41,400 bases of DNA from an uncultured SAR86 cluster bacterium (lineage in GTDB: Bacteria > Pseudomonadota > Gammaproteobacteria > Magnimaribacterales > D2472): NCBI GenBank assembly GCA_905478015.1, contig CAJQGY010000005.1, positions 1 through 41,400 of the forward strand, in the 5' to 3' direction. How positions within the stretch are numbered: position 1 is the stretch's first letter; every line of letters starts with the position of its first letter. Positions 18,545 to 26,312 of the stretch are shown in pieces. The notes below the pieces were generated by a model, which was not told the DNA's origin, ran no database searches, and worked only from the letters and a program-made list of their open reading frames with translations. Both the position numbers and the translations under genes were made by a program.

Positions 18545-19006
18545 TTGAACATCAATAAAATAAAATCAACTTTCGGATATGTGGGGTTTCTGCCATTTGC
18601 ATTATTTGCAATTTGTCCCTGGATATTTGGAAATAACTTTGGAGTCATTGCTATATATTTTCAATTAGCTTACGGTTCAATTATATTGTCATTTTTGGGT
18701 GGGATGGCATGGGGTTGGCGAGATGACCAGATCAATCAACGATTCAATCTGTCTATGGGAATAGTATATAGCCTCATAGGCTGTCTAACATTAGCATTAA
18801 CTTTTTTTGGTTTCATTTTATTTTCACTATTAATACTAATGATTGCTTTTCAATCTTATTATTACTTTGAAAGATCCACTGAAGACTTCAAAAAAAGAGA
18901 TGATGAATATAAAAATTTTAGAAAAATGCTTTCTCTTCTTGTTTCGATCAGTTTTTTGTTATCATCAGCATATTGGATTAACCCTTATAGCAACCCTTTA
19001 ATTTAA
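18545..19006 (+). CDS. DUF3429-like small membrane protein
   Basis: The 153-residue protein has about four to five hydrophobic segments (GYVGFLPFALFAICPWIFG at the N-terminus) and the stretch GSIILSFLGGMAWGW typical of DUF3429 proteins, whose function is not established. The start is a TTG at 18545 with no clear ribosome binding site. No ATG lies nearby in frame, so the start is uncertain, though the N-terminal hydrophobic segment must be included. It is 8 nt before the transporter gene and probably co-transcribed with it. Confidence 0.75.
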   Translation: MNINKIKSTFGYVGFLPFALFAICPWIFGNNFGVIAIYFQLAYGSIILSFLGGMAWGWRDDQINQRFNLSMGIVYSLIGCLTLALTFFGFILFSLLILMIAFQSYYYFERSTEDFKKRDDEYKNFRKMLSLLVSISFLLSSAYWINPYSNPLI

Positions 19007-19014
19007 TAAATATT

Positions 19015-20364
19015 ATGGAAATAGAAAAACAACTTAAATCTCATGGTGCCTGGATCGGAAAATGGACTTTTATATTAGCTGCAAGTGGTTCAGCTGTTGG
19101 GTTAGGAAATATATGGGGATTTCCTTATAAAGCTGGAACGAATGGGGGCGGCGCATTTGTATTAATATACCTTGGATGCATTTTAGTCATTGGGCTTCCT
19201 ATTATGATTAGCGAAATTATCATAGGAAGAAGGGCAGGTAATAGTCCTGTTAATGCAATGAGACGAGTTGCAATAGACTCCAATCAAAGCACACTATGGC
19301 GTTTTGTAGGCTGGAGCGGGATATTTGCTGGTGTATTAATATTATCTTTTTATAGTGTTATAGCTGGTATTTGTTTAAATTATATATTTATAGCAGCATC
19401 TTCATCTGGTGCCATAAGCTCCCCAGATCAGTTTTCATCCGTTATATCCTCACCTTTAAATCTTCTTTTTTGGCATACTATTTTCATGACGCTTACCGCA
19501 TTGATTGTATCTGCTGGTATTAAAGATGGCATTGGTAGGATGGTAAAAATATTAATGCCAATGCTCGGCGTACTAATGATCTTTATGGTCATTTACGCAA
19601 TGATCAATGGTGATTTCAGTCAGGCCATGACATTCTTGTTCGCTCCTGATTTTTCTAATGTTACTTCCGATACTCTTCTTCAAGCAATGGGCCAAGCATT
19701 TTTTAGTTTAGGTCTTGGAATGGGCTCAATAATGGCCTATGGAGCTTATATGTCTAAAGATCAAAACATTGTAACCAATTCTTTTACTGTAGCCTCCCTT
19801 GACACATTGGTAGCTATTTTGGCAGGTATTGCTATTTTTCCTATTATATTTGCTTTTAGCCTAGAACCTAATAGCGGCCCAGGCCTTGTCTTTGTTTCAA
19901 TGCTATCTGCATTTAATCAAATGCAATTTGGTCAAATTATAGGTCCTTTGTTTTTCATTTTACTTTCAGTCGCTGCTCTAAGCTCATCAATTTCTCTTCT
20001 AGAACCAGGCGTAGCATACATGTCAGAAGAAGGTATTTTATCAAGAAAAAGATCAGCTCAAATTATTTCATTTTTAGCATGGGTTCTTGGGATAGGATCA
20101 GCTTTAAGTTTTAATATTTGGTCTGACTATCAAATCATAGCCGAAAGGAACTTTCTTGATTCCATTGAATTTGTAACAAATCAAATACTTCTTCCATTGG
20201 GTGGAATGTTTATTGCTATTTTTGTTGGATGGTTTATGAAAAAATCACTCATCACGGATGAGATGGGCTCTATAAACCCAGTTTTATTTTTTTTATGGAG
20301 ATTTTTTGTAAAGTTTATTGCTCCTTTATCAGTTGCCTATATTTTTTATAAGCAATTTTTTTAG
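19015..20364 (+). CDS. Sodium-dependent transporter, NSS (SNF) family
   Basis: The 449-residue membrane protein begins the NSS core with SGSAVGLGNIWGFPYKAG and NGGGAFVLIYL, the unwound TM1 and TM2 that bind sodium and substrate in LeuT. The length and about 11-12 membrane helices fit bacterial NSS carriers of the MhsT/LeuT type, which import amino acids with Na+. Substrate specificity cannot be read. Sodium coupling suits a marine cell, but that is inference. It lies between the DUF3429 gene and ratA. Confidence 0.9.
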   Translation: MEIEKQLKSHGAWIGKWTFILAASGSAVGLGNIWGFPYKAGTNGGGAFVLIYLGCILVIGLPIMISEIIIGRRAGNSPVNAMRRVAIDSNQSTLWRFVGWSGIFAGVLILSFYSVIAGICLNYIFIAASSSGAISSPDQFSSVISSPLNLLFWHTIFMTLTALIVSAGIKDGIGRMVKILMPMLGVLMIFMVIYAMINGDFSQAMTFLFAPDFSNVTSDTLLQAMGQAFFSLGLGMGSIMAYGAYMSKDQNIVTNSFTVASLDTLVAILAGIAIFPIIFAFSLEPNSGPGLVFVSMLSAFNQMQFGQIIGPLFFILLSVAALSSSISLLEPGVAYMSEEGILSRKRSAQIISFLAWVLGIGSALSFNIWSDYQIIAERNFLDSIEFVTNQILLPLGGMFIAIFVGWFMKKSLITDEMGSINPVLFFLWRFFVKFIAPLSVAYIFYKQFF

Positions 20365-20374
20365 ACTTTAAGGG

Positions 20375-20794
20375 ATGATACGCAATATCAACTTTAATAA
20401 GTCACTTGATGAAAGCAGCGATAAGGCTTTAAATGTAATTTTAAATTTCAGTGAATACAAAAATTTTGTTCCAGGTTGTTCTGGAGCATCCTTAATTGAA
20501 AAAAATTACCCTATTGAAATTGGTAAACTTGAATTTAATATTTTAGGTAAAGAATATTTCATTACTTCAGAAAATACTCTCTCTGATGATTCAATCATTA
20601 TCAATCAGCTAGATGGACCATTTACTTATTTTAAAGGCAAATGGAGCGTTAAGGAGACCGGATTAAATTCATGCAAAATAAGCTTTGAAGCTGAGTTTGA
20701 ACTACCTTTTTTACTTAATGCTATTACTCCGCAGACGTTAATTGATTCATTTTCATCAAATATAATTGATGCGTTTATAAACAAAGTTAAATGA
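20375..20794 (+). CDS. ratA: RatA-like START/coenzyme Q-binding (COQ10) family protein
   Basis: The 139-residue protein fits the SRPBCC/START fold: NFSEYKNFVPGCSGASLIEK near the N-terminus, NQLDGPFTYFKGKWSV in the middle, and a long C-terminal helix (LIDSFSSNIIDAFINKV). RatA was described in E. coli as a toxin blocking 70S formation; its homologs (Coq10) bind ubiquinone, so the physiological role is unsettled. AAGGG lies directly against the ATG, an unusually tight spacing. Its stop overlaps the rnfH start by 4 nt. Confidence 0.88.
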   Translation: MIRNINFNKSLDESSDKALNVILNFSEYKNFVPGCSGASLIEKNYPIEIGKLEFNILGKEYFITSENTLSDDSIIINQLDGPFTYFKGKWSVKETGLNSCKISFEAEFELPFLLNAITPQTLIDSFSSNIIDAFINKVK

Positions 20795-21069
20795 AAGTTT
20801 TTTTTACATATCAAGGTAAAGCGGATAAATATTTTTTAGAATTTAATGTTTCATCAAGTCTAACAGTGTCTGAACTTCTTGATTTTGAAAGTATAAGAAG
20901 CATTATAAGCACTGTTGATCACGACATTATTCTTGCTGTTAACAGTGAAGTTTTAGATGGAATGTTTAGACCACACCCACACAAATACAGGCTAAGAGAG
21001 GGTGAGAGAGTTGAGTTATTAAGGCCTCTTACACAAGACCCAAAAGTAAGAAGGGTAAATAAAGCTTAA
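20791..21069 (+). CDS. rnfH: RnfH/RatB family protein (UPF0125)
   Basis: The 92-residue ubiquitin-like-fold protein has the family's central VNSEVLDG and the C-terminal LREGERVELLRPLTQDPKVRR. It typically follows ratA near smpB in gammaproteobacteria. Despite the name, a role in Rnf electron transport is not demonstrated and no rnf genes are present here. It starts within the ratA stop (ATGA). Its stop overlaps the convergent bamE stop. Confidence 0.9.
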   Translation: MKVFFTYQGKADKYFLEFNVSSSLTVSELLDFESIRSIISTVDHDIILAVNSEVLDGMFRPHPHKYRLREGERVELLRPLTQDPKVRRVNKA

Positions 21070-21404
21070 TTTTCAGAAGATTTTTCAATAATCCAGCTAT
21101 CAACAAAACCATCGTTATTAAAAAAAATTGATAATTTTTGTTCTGTGATTATCTGCTCACCAATAGTTATTGAATTAAAATAATCCCAACGATTATTATG
21201 AAACGGATCCATAATCACGGCCTTACCAAATATAAAATCAACCTGGCTTTTTGTCATACCTTTCTCTAACTTAGCAATGTCTTTTTCTTCAATTATATTT
21301 CCTTGCATTACTGGAACCTTGTATGGCTGCAGGTAAGAGCATGAGGTGGTAAAAAATGCAAAAATTACCAAAAGAACTAATTTTTTGTTGATAAGTTGTT
21401 TCAT
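21066..21404 (-). CDS. bamE: Outer-membrane assembly lipoprotein BamE
   Basis: The lipoprotein signal peptide ends in a lipobox, FFTTSC. The mature part contains KLEKGMTKSQVDFIFGKAVI and RWDYFNS, the SmpA/OmlA fold of BamE. It helps the Bam complex, whose core BamA is encoded at 33419. I chose ATG at 21404 (112 residues) over GTG at 21410 because TATAAT lies at 21421-21416 and would start transcription near 21409. It is divergent from fur, as in Pseudomonas (omlA-fur). Its stop overlaps the rnfH stop in TTAA. Confidence 0.92.
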   Translation of the reverse strand: MKQLINKKLVLLVIFAFFTTSCSYLQPYKVPVMQGNIIEEKDIAKLEKGMTKSQVDFIFGKAVIMDPFHNNRWDYFNSITIGEQIITEQKLSIFFNNDGFVDSWIIEKSSEN

Positions 21405-21480
21405 ATTCACGATGGATTATACTTTGTAAAACCTTTTAAGTCTGTGACTTATTATTAATAGACAAATTTAATTTAAGAAA

Positions 21481-21885
21481 ATGCAAAAAAAGAATAAAGA
21501 ATTACAAAAAGCTGGATTAAAAGCGACTCTCCCTAGAATAAAAATTTTAGAAGTTTTGGAGGCTAAGGGTCATCTTAGCGCTGAAGCCATCTACAAAGAA
21601 TTAATCTTGATGGATGAAGATGTAGGCCTTGCAACAATTTACAGAGTTCTTACTCAATTTGAATCAGCCGGGATCGTAATAAAACATAATTTTGAAGAAG
21701 CACATGCTGTTTATGAGATTGTTTCAGATGAACATCACGATCACATGGTGTGTATTGAATCAGGAAAAATTATAGAATTTCATGACGAAATTATTGAAGA
21801 AAGACAGTCTGAAATTGCTAGCAAGTATGGGTATGAAATTGTGGATCACAACATGGTTTTATACGTAAAAAAAATTAAATCCTAA
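21481..21885 (+). CDS. fur: Ferric uptake regulator Fur
   Basis: The 134-residue regulator has LRKAGLK-like LQKAGLKATLPRIKILEVLE, the recognition region VGLATIYRVLTQFESAGIV, and the metal-binding HHDHM (residues 85-89). In the segment CIESGK (91-96) only the first Cys of the E. coli CxxC pair remains and there are no C-terminal cysteines, so the structural Cys4 zinc site is absent. This resembles the shorter Pseudomonas Fur. It represses iron-uptake genes when loaded with Fe2+. It is divergent from bamE. Confidence 0.95.
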   Translation: MQKKNKELQKAGLKATLPRIKILEVLEAKGHLSAEAIYKELILMDEDVGLATIYRVLTQFESAGIVIKHNFEEAHAVYEIVSDEHHDHMVCIESGKIIEFHDEIIEERQSEIASKYGYEIVDHNMVLYVKKIKS

Positions 21886-21898
21886 ATTCACAAAAACT

Positions 21899-21926
21899 CT
21901 TGAACTAATTATTTGTATCCTCATAT
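21899..21926 (+). promoter_or_regulatory. Sigma-32-type heat-shock promoter before grpE
   Basis: CTTGAAC at 21899-21905 and CCTCATAT at 21919-21926 are separated by 13 bp. The E. coli RpoH consensus is CTTGAAA-N11-16-CCCCATnT, so each element has a single mismatch. Transcription would begin about 6-8 nt after 21926, giving a short leader that already contains the GAGGA site of grpE. This fits heat-shock control of grpE-dnaK-dnaJ. Confidence 0.75.
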
Positions 21927-21942
21927 ACGTCCTATGAGGATA
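21916..21942 (+). promoter_or_regulatory. Perfect 10-bp inverted repeat covering the grpE ribosome binding site
   Basis: TATCCTCATA (21916-21925) and TATGAGGATA (21933-21942) are exact reverse complements around a 7-nt spacer. The right arm contains GAGGA, 6 nt before the grpE ATG, and pairs with TCCTC in the left arm. The left arm also coincides with the -10 of the sigma-32-type promoter. In RNA read through from fur the hairpin would hide the ribosome binding site. RNA started at the heat-shock promoter would lack most or all of the left arm. It is not a CIRCE element. Confidence 0.8.
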
Positions 21943-21946
21943 AATT

Positions 21947-22471
21947 ATGTCAAATGATACTAAAGAAGATAATCTAGATTTAGATCAAAGTTCTGAGCCT
22001 TTGCAAGATGAGAGCATTGAAACCGATAGTTACGAAGAGCTTCTTGAAAAAAATCAAAATTTAGAGAAGTCATTCTTAAGAGCAACTGCTGATTTAGACA
22101 ATGCCATTAAAAGAACAGCATCTGAAGTAGAAAAAGCTCACAAATATGGAGTTGAAAAGCTCCTGAATGAGCTATTACCAGTGGTTGATAATATTGAGCA
22201 TGCTTTAGATAAATTATCAGAAGATGCGTCAGATGAAGATAGAGAGGGTCTTGAATTAACTTTGAAGTCTTTTGAATCTGCTCTTGATAAATTCGGAATG
22301 AGACCTATCTATCCTGATAATGAACAGTTTAATCCCGAAAAACATGAAGCTGTCTCAGTTATTCCTAATGAGGATAAAGAAGACGGAATGGTAGGGGATA
22401 TTTTTCAAAGGGGCTGGGAGCTCCATAACAGAATCTTAAGACCGGCAAGAGTGACGGTCATTAAGAATTAG
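21947..22471 (+). CDS. grpE: Nucleotide exchange factor GrpE
   Basis: The 174-residue protein has an acidic, disordered N-terminus, a long helix (SYEELLEKNQNLEKSFLRAT), and the C-terminal beta domain with NPEKHEAVSV and GWELHNRILRPARVTV. It releases ADP from DnaK. It is first in the grpE-dnaK-dnaJ-dapB run, 15 nt before dnaK. GAGGA is 6 nt upstream of the ATG and lies in the inverted repeat described separately. Confidence 0.96.
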   Translation: MSNDTKEDNLDLDQSSEPLQDESIETDSYEELLEKNQNLEKSFLRATADLDNAIKRTASEVEKAHKYGVEKLLNELLPVVDNIEHALDKLSEDASDEDREGLELTLKSFESALDKFGMRPIYPDNEQFNPEKHEAVSVIPNEDKEDGMVGDIFQRGWELHNRILRPARVTVIKN

Positions 22472-22486
22472 AAATAGAGGTAAATT

Positions 22487-24412
22487 ATGTCAAAAATTAT
22501 AGGAATAGATCTTGGAACAACTAACAGCTGTGTTGCGGTTATTGAAGGCCAACAACAAAAAGTAATAGAAAATGCTGAAGGTGGCAGAACAACTCCTTCA
22601 GTCATTGCTTATACAGATAAAGATGAAGTTCTTGTTGGCATGCCAGCAAAAAGACAGTCTGTAACAAATCCAGAGAATACTCTTTACGCAATTAAAAGAC
22701 TTATCGGTAGAACTTTTGACGATAAAGTTGTTAAAAAAGATGCAGATATGGTCCCATATAAAATTATTAAAGCTGACAATGGTGATGCTTGGGTAGAAGC
22801 TTCAAATAAAAAACTTGCACCGCCACAAGTAGCTGCAGAAGTTCTTAAAAAGATGAAGAAAACTGCTGAAGATTACCTTGGCCATGATGTCAAAGAAGCT
22901 GTAATAACAGTTCCAGCGTATTTTAATGATGCTCAGAGGCAAGCAACAAAAGATGCTGGAAAGATAGCAGGACTAGACGTTAAAAGAATTATTAACGAAC
23001 CAACAGCTGCAGCACTAGCATATGGCTTAGATAAGCATAAAGGTGACTCAACGGTTGCCGTATATGATCTTGGAGGAGGAACCTTTGACATATCGATTAT
23101 AGAAATATCTGATGTTGATGGCGAGCATCAGTTTGAAGTTCTATCTACCAATGGCGATACATTTTTAGGTGGAGAAGACTTTGATCTAAGATTGATTGAT
23201 TATTTTGTTGACCAGTTTAAACAAGAGTCTGGGTTTGACTTGAAAAGTGATCCTCTTGCATTACAAAGACTTAAAGAAGCAGCTGAGAAGGCAAAAATTG
23301 AGCTCTCATCTGCAGATCAAACAGAGGTTAACTTACCTTACATTACAGCAGATAGCTCTGGCCCTAAACACTTTGTTCACAAAGTGACTAGAGCTAAACT
23401 TGAATCTTTAGTTGAAGATTTGGTTGAAAGAAGTTTAGAGCCTTTAAAAATTGCTCTTTCAGATGCAAAAATCTCTAAATCAGAAATTTCAGAAATTTTA
23501 CTTGTTGGTGGTCAAACAAGAATGCCATTAGTTCAAAAGAAAGTTGCTGAGTTTTTTGGTAAAGAAGCAAGAAAGGATCTAAATCCAGATGAGGCGGTGG
23601 CAGTTGGCGCAGCTATTCAAGGCTCTGTTCTTTCTGGAGATACCACCGATGTTTTATTATTGGATGTAACTCCTTTAACTCTTGGAATTGAAACACTTGG
23701 AGGAGTATCAACTCCACTAATTGAAAAAAATACTACAATTCCTACACAAAAATCTCAAACTTTTTCAACAGCAGAAGACAATCAAACTGCAGTTACGGTT
23801 CATGTTATTCAAGGGGAAAGAACCCAGGCATCGCAGAACAAGTCTTTAGGGCAATTTAATTTAACTGACTTACCTCCAGCTCAAAGAGGAACACCTCAAA
23901 TTGAAGTTTCATTCGATCTAGATGCTAATGGAATTTTAAATGTATCTGCAAAAGATAAAAATACCGGGAAAGAACAATCAATCGTTATTAAGGCATCAAG
24001 TGGGTTGTCAGATGAAGACATAGAAAAAATGGTGCAGGATGCTGAGGCTAATGCCGAGGATGATAAAAAATTTGAAGAGCTTGTTAAAACAAAAAATAAC
24101 GCAGACATGTTAGTGCATGCAACTCGAAAAACTATTACTGATTCTGGTGATAAGCTTTCTGATGATGAAAAGGAACAGGTCGAGAAATCTGTTGTTGCCC
24201 TTGAAGAAGCTATAGCTAACGATTCAGTTGATGGTATAGAAACTGCAACACAAGCCCTGAATTATGTTTTAACTCCTCTAACACAGAAACTCTATACACA
24301 AGAAGATGTAGATCAGGCCAATCAAGATCAAGGCGGTGAATCAACTTCTGATGAGTCTTCTGATAATACAGTTGATGCTGAGTTTGAAGAAGTTAAAGAA
24401 GAAGATAAGTAA
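22487..24412 (+). CDS. dnaK: Chaperone DnaK (Hsp70)
   Basis: The 641-residue Hsp70 has the ATPase signatures [29 protein letters not shown] and [14 protein letters not shown], the interdomain linker [15 protein letters not shown], a substrate domain and an acidic C-terminal tail ([12 protein letters not shown]). The length matches E. coli (638). AGAGG precedes the ATG. It works with DnaJ and GrpE encoded on either side. Confidence 0.98.
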   Translation: MSKIIGIDLGTTNSCVAVIEGQQQKVIENAEGGRTTPSVIAYTDKDEVLVGMPAKRQSVTNPENTLYAIKRLIGRTFDDKVVKKDADMVPYKIIKADNGDAWVEASNKKLAPPQVAAEVLKKMKKTAEDYLGHDVKEAVITVPAYFNDAQRQATKDAGKIAGLDVKRIINEPTAAALAYGLDKHKGDSTVAVYDLGGGTFDISIIEISDVDGEHQFEVLSTNGDTFLGGEDFDLRLIDYFVDQFKQESGFDLKSDPLALQRLKEAAEKAKIELSSADQTEVNLPYITADSSGPKHFVHKVTRAKLESLVEDLVERSLEPLKIALSDAKISKSEISEILLVGGQTRMPLVQKKVAEFFGKEARKDLNPDEAVAVGAAIQGSVLSGDTTDVLLLDVTPLTLGIETLGGVSTPLIEKNTTIPTQKSQTFSTAEDNQTAVTVHVIQGERTQASQNKSLGQFNLTDLPPAQRGTPQIEVSFDLDANGILNVSAKDKNTGKEQSIVIKASSGLSDEDIEKMVQDAEANAEDDKKFEELVKTKNNADMLVHATRKTITDSGDKLSDDEKEQVEKSVVALEEAIANDSVDGIETATQALNYVLTPLTQKLYTQEDVDQANQDQGGESTSDESSDNTVDAEFEEVKEEDK

Positions 24413-24415
24413 TTC

Positions 24416-25519
24416 ATGTCGAAAAGAGACTACTATGAAGTACTAGGTGTCTCTAAGGGAACGCCGAAACCAGAGCTTAAAAAAGCTTTTAAGAAGAAAG
24501 CAATGAAGTATCATCCGGACAGAAACCCGGATAACCCTGAAGCAGCTGAGAAATTTAAAGAAGCTGCTGAAGCATATGACGTACTTTCAGATCCTCAAAA
24601 GAAATCAGCCTATGATCAATTTGGCCATTCAGGTGTCGATGGAATGGGCGGTGGTGGTCCAAATTTTAATGATGTCAATGTTGGTGATATCTTCGGTGAT
24701 ATCTTCGGCGATGTTTTTGGAACTAGGTCGTCTTCAAGAAGATCACAAAGAGGCCAAGACCTTCAATATAATATTGAGTTATCGCTTAAAGAAGCAGTCC
24801 TTGGTGCTCAAAAGAAAATAAAAATTCCTTCACATAAAGAATGTAGCGAGTGCTCAGGTTCTGGCGCTGAAAAAGGAAGCTCACCTTCTAACTGTGATAA
24901 CTGTGGTGGCTCTGGTCAGGTAAGAATGCAACAAGGATTTTTTTCTATACAACAAACATGCTCTTCATGTAACGGCGCTGGAAAAATTATTAAAAATCCT
25001 TGTAGGCCTTGCTCAGGCAATGGTGCTATGAAGGAGAACAAAACTCTTTCCGTTAATATACCTTCCGGGGTTGATAATGGTGACAAGGTAAGACTTACTG
25101 GTGAGGGAGAATGGAAAGCTGGAGGTCAATCGGGTGATCTGTACGTAGCCGTAAGAGTTGCAGATAATCCAATCTTTGAAAGAGAGGGTAGAGATTTATA
25201 TATTGAAGTTCCTATATCTTTTGAAACATCAATCATAGGAGGATCTATAAAAATTCCTACATTAGAAAATTTTATCTCTTTAAAAATACCAGAACAAACT
25301 CAAACTGGAAAAGTTTTTAGAATAAGAAATAAAGGCGCATCAATTGTAAGAGATAGTAGAAGGGGTGATATTCTTTGTAGAGTTATTGTTGAAACTCCAT
25401 CAGGACTTAATAGAAAGCAGCTAAAGCTTTTAAATCAATTTACATCCAGCCTCAAAGATTCGTCAAATTATCCTGGAGCAGATACTTTTAAAAAGATATC
25501 ATCTAAATTACATGACTAA
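24416..25519 (+). CDS. dnaJ: Chaperone DnaJ (Hsp40)
   Basis: The 367-residue type I J-protein has a J domain (residues 1-70) with HPD at 33-35, a Gly/Phe region containing repeated GDIFG units, four CxxCxGxG zinc motifs (CSECSGSG, CDNCGGSG, CSSCNGAG, CRPCSGNG) and the C-terminal substrate domain. It stimulates the DnaK ATPase. It starts 3 nt after dnaK, and its last 8 nt overlap dapB. Confidence 0.98.
   Translation: MSKRDYYEVLGVSKGTPKPELKKAFKKKAMKYHPDRNPDNPEAAEKFKEAAEAYDVLSDPQKKSAYDQFGHSGVDGMGGGGPNFNDVNVGDIFGDIFGDVFGTRSSSRRSQRGQDLQYNIELSLKEAVLGAQKKIKIPSHKECSECSGSGAEKGSSPSNCDNCGGSGQVRMQQGFFSIQQTCSSCNGAGKIIKNPCRPCSGNGAMKENKTLSVNIPSGVDNGDKVRLTGEGEWKAGGQSGDLYVAVRVADNPIFEREGRDLYIEVPISFETSIIGGSIKIPTLENFISLKIPEQTQTGKVFRIRNKGASIVRDSRRGDILCRVIVETPSGLNRKQLKLLNQFTSSLKDSSNYPGADTFKKISSKLHD
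24683..24718 (+). repeat. Short tandem repeat in the dnaJ Gly/Phe region
   Basis: Two exact copies of the 12-mer GGTGATATCTTC (24683-24694 and 24695-24706) are followed by a diverged third copy (GGCGATGTTTTT). They encode GDIF-GDIF-GDVF in frame. Repeats of this kind are usual in the flexible G/F linker of DnaJ. Confidence 0.85.
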
Positions 25520-26171
25520 ACTATTTCTTAATGGTTCTTCAGGGAAAATGGGAGAATCTATTAAGAAGATTTTAGAAGGAAATTTAGATTTAAAAGTTCT
25601 TGAAGAAGATCTTTCAGCCGAACATGACTGTATTATTGATTTTTCCAGACCAGAATCAACAATTAAACTATTGGAAAGTTGTAAAAATAAAAAATTAAAT
25701 CTTCCTATGGTAATTGGCACAACTGGATTTTCTATTGATCAGATAGATGTAATCAAAGAGCACTCCAAAAAATTTCCAATCCTTCTTTCTTTTAATCTTA
25801 GCGATGGTATTTATAATTTGAAGGAAGGTATTAAGAATATATTACATGATTTGCAAACCCCAGTTAATTGCATAATTGAAGATATGCATCATATTAATAA
25901 AGTGGATGCTCCTTCAGGAACTGCAATAGATATAAAAAAATATATAGAAGGTCTTAATAATGATTTTGTAAGCGCTATAAATATAACCTCAAAAAGAGAA
26001 GGAGCTTTTTTTGGAATTCATCATGTTAGATTTGAAGGTGATCAAGTAAATTTGAGCATTAGCCATAAAGCGCTTTCAAGAAATATATTTGCCCAGGGTG
26101 CTATAAATGCTGCCTTATCATTAATTGATAAAGAACCTGGCTTTTACAGCCTTGAGTCAATTAAAAATTAA
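25512..26171 (+). CDS. dapB: 4-hydroxy-tetrahydrodipicolinate reductase, short form
   Basis: The 219-residue protein keeps the DapB core: the nucleotide-binding loop GSSGKMG (residues 8-14), IDFSRPES, IGTTGF, and the catalytic block DMHHINKVDAPSGTA. E. coli DapB has 273 residues. The shortfall is mainly between the first loop and IDFSRPES, within the Rossmann domain. It performs the NAD(P)H-dependent step of lysine and diaminopimelate synthesis. The ATG overlaps the dnaJ stop by 8 nt, and the dnaJ-dapB order is common in gammaproteobacteria. Confidence 0.92.
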   Translation: MTKLFLNGSSGKMGESIKKILEGNLDLKVLEEDLSAEHDCIIDFSRPESTIKLLESCKNKKLNLPMVIGTTGFSIDQIDVIKEHSKKFPILLSFNLSDGIYNLKEGIKNILHDLQTPVNCIIEDMHHINKVDAPSGTAIDIKKYIEGLNNDFVSAINITSKREGAFFGIHHVRFEGDQVNLSISHKALSRNIFAQGAINAALSLIDKEPGFYSLESIKN

Positions 26172-26204
26172 CTACGAATATCCTTTTAAAAGAACTCTAA
26201 TTTC

Positions 26205-26312
26205 TATAGAATACACCCACTTTAATCACGAAGACCTTACTATAGATTATTGCTGGGGTGCTCTTTTGAGTCAGCAATGCAGAGGTTGGAGAATAACCCC
26301 GAGGAGATAAAT
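26205..26312 (+). promoter_or_regulatory. rpsB leader with hairpin and candidate pseudoknot
   Basis: The 141-nt gap before rpsB holds a possible -10 (TATAGA, 26205-26210; weak -35). A 7-bp stem follows: ATTGCTG (26249-26255) with CAGCAAT (26272-26278), enclosing an inner CTC-TTTT-GAG. GGGGT at the 5' side of the loop (26255-26259) can pair with ACCCC (26296-26300), directly before the GAGGAG ribosome binding site. GGTT/AACC (26284-26287 with 26295-26298) offers a competing hairpin. Gammaproteobacterial rpsB leaders are known to mediate repression by S2. The promoter is tentative and the folding was done by eye. Confidence 0.6.

Noticed and set aside
21916-21942. CIRCE element or ordinary terminator before grpE
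   Set aside because: The arms do not match TTAGCACTC, and no T-run follows the hairpin. The position over the ribosome binding site fits a translational or promoter role better.
26250-26312. N-terminal extension of S2 from a TTG at 26250
   Set aside because: The stretch is the structured leader and contains the GAGGAG site of the ATG at 26313; S2 homologs begin at that ATG.
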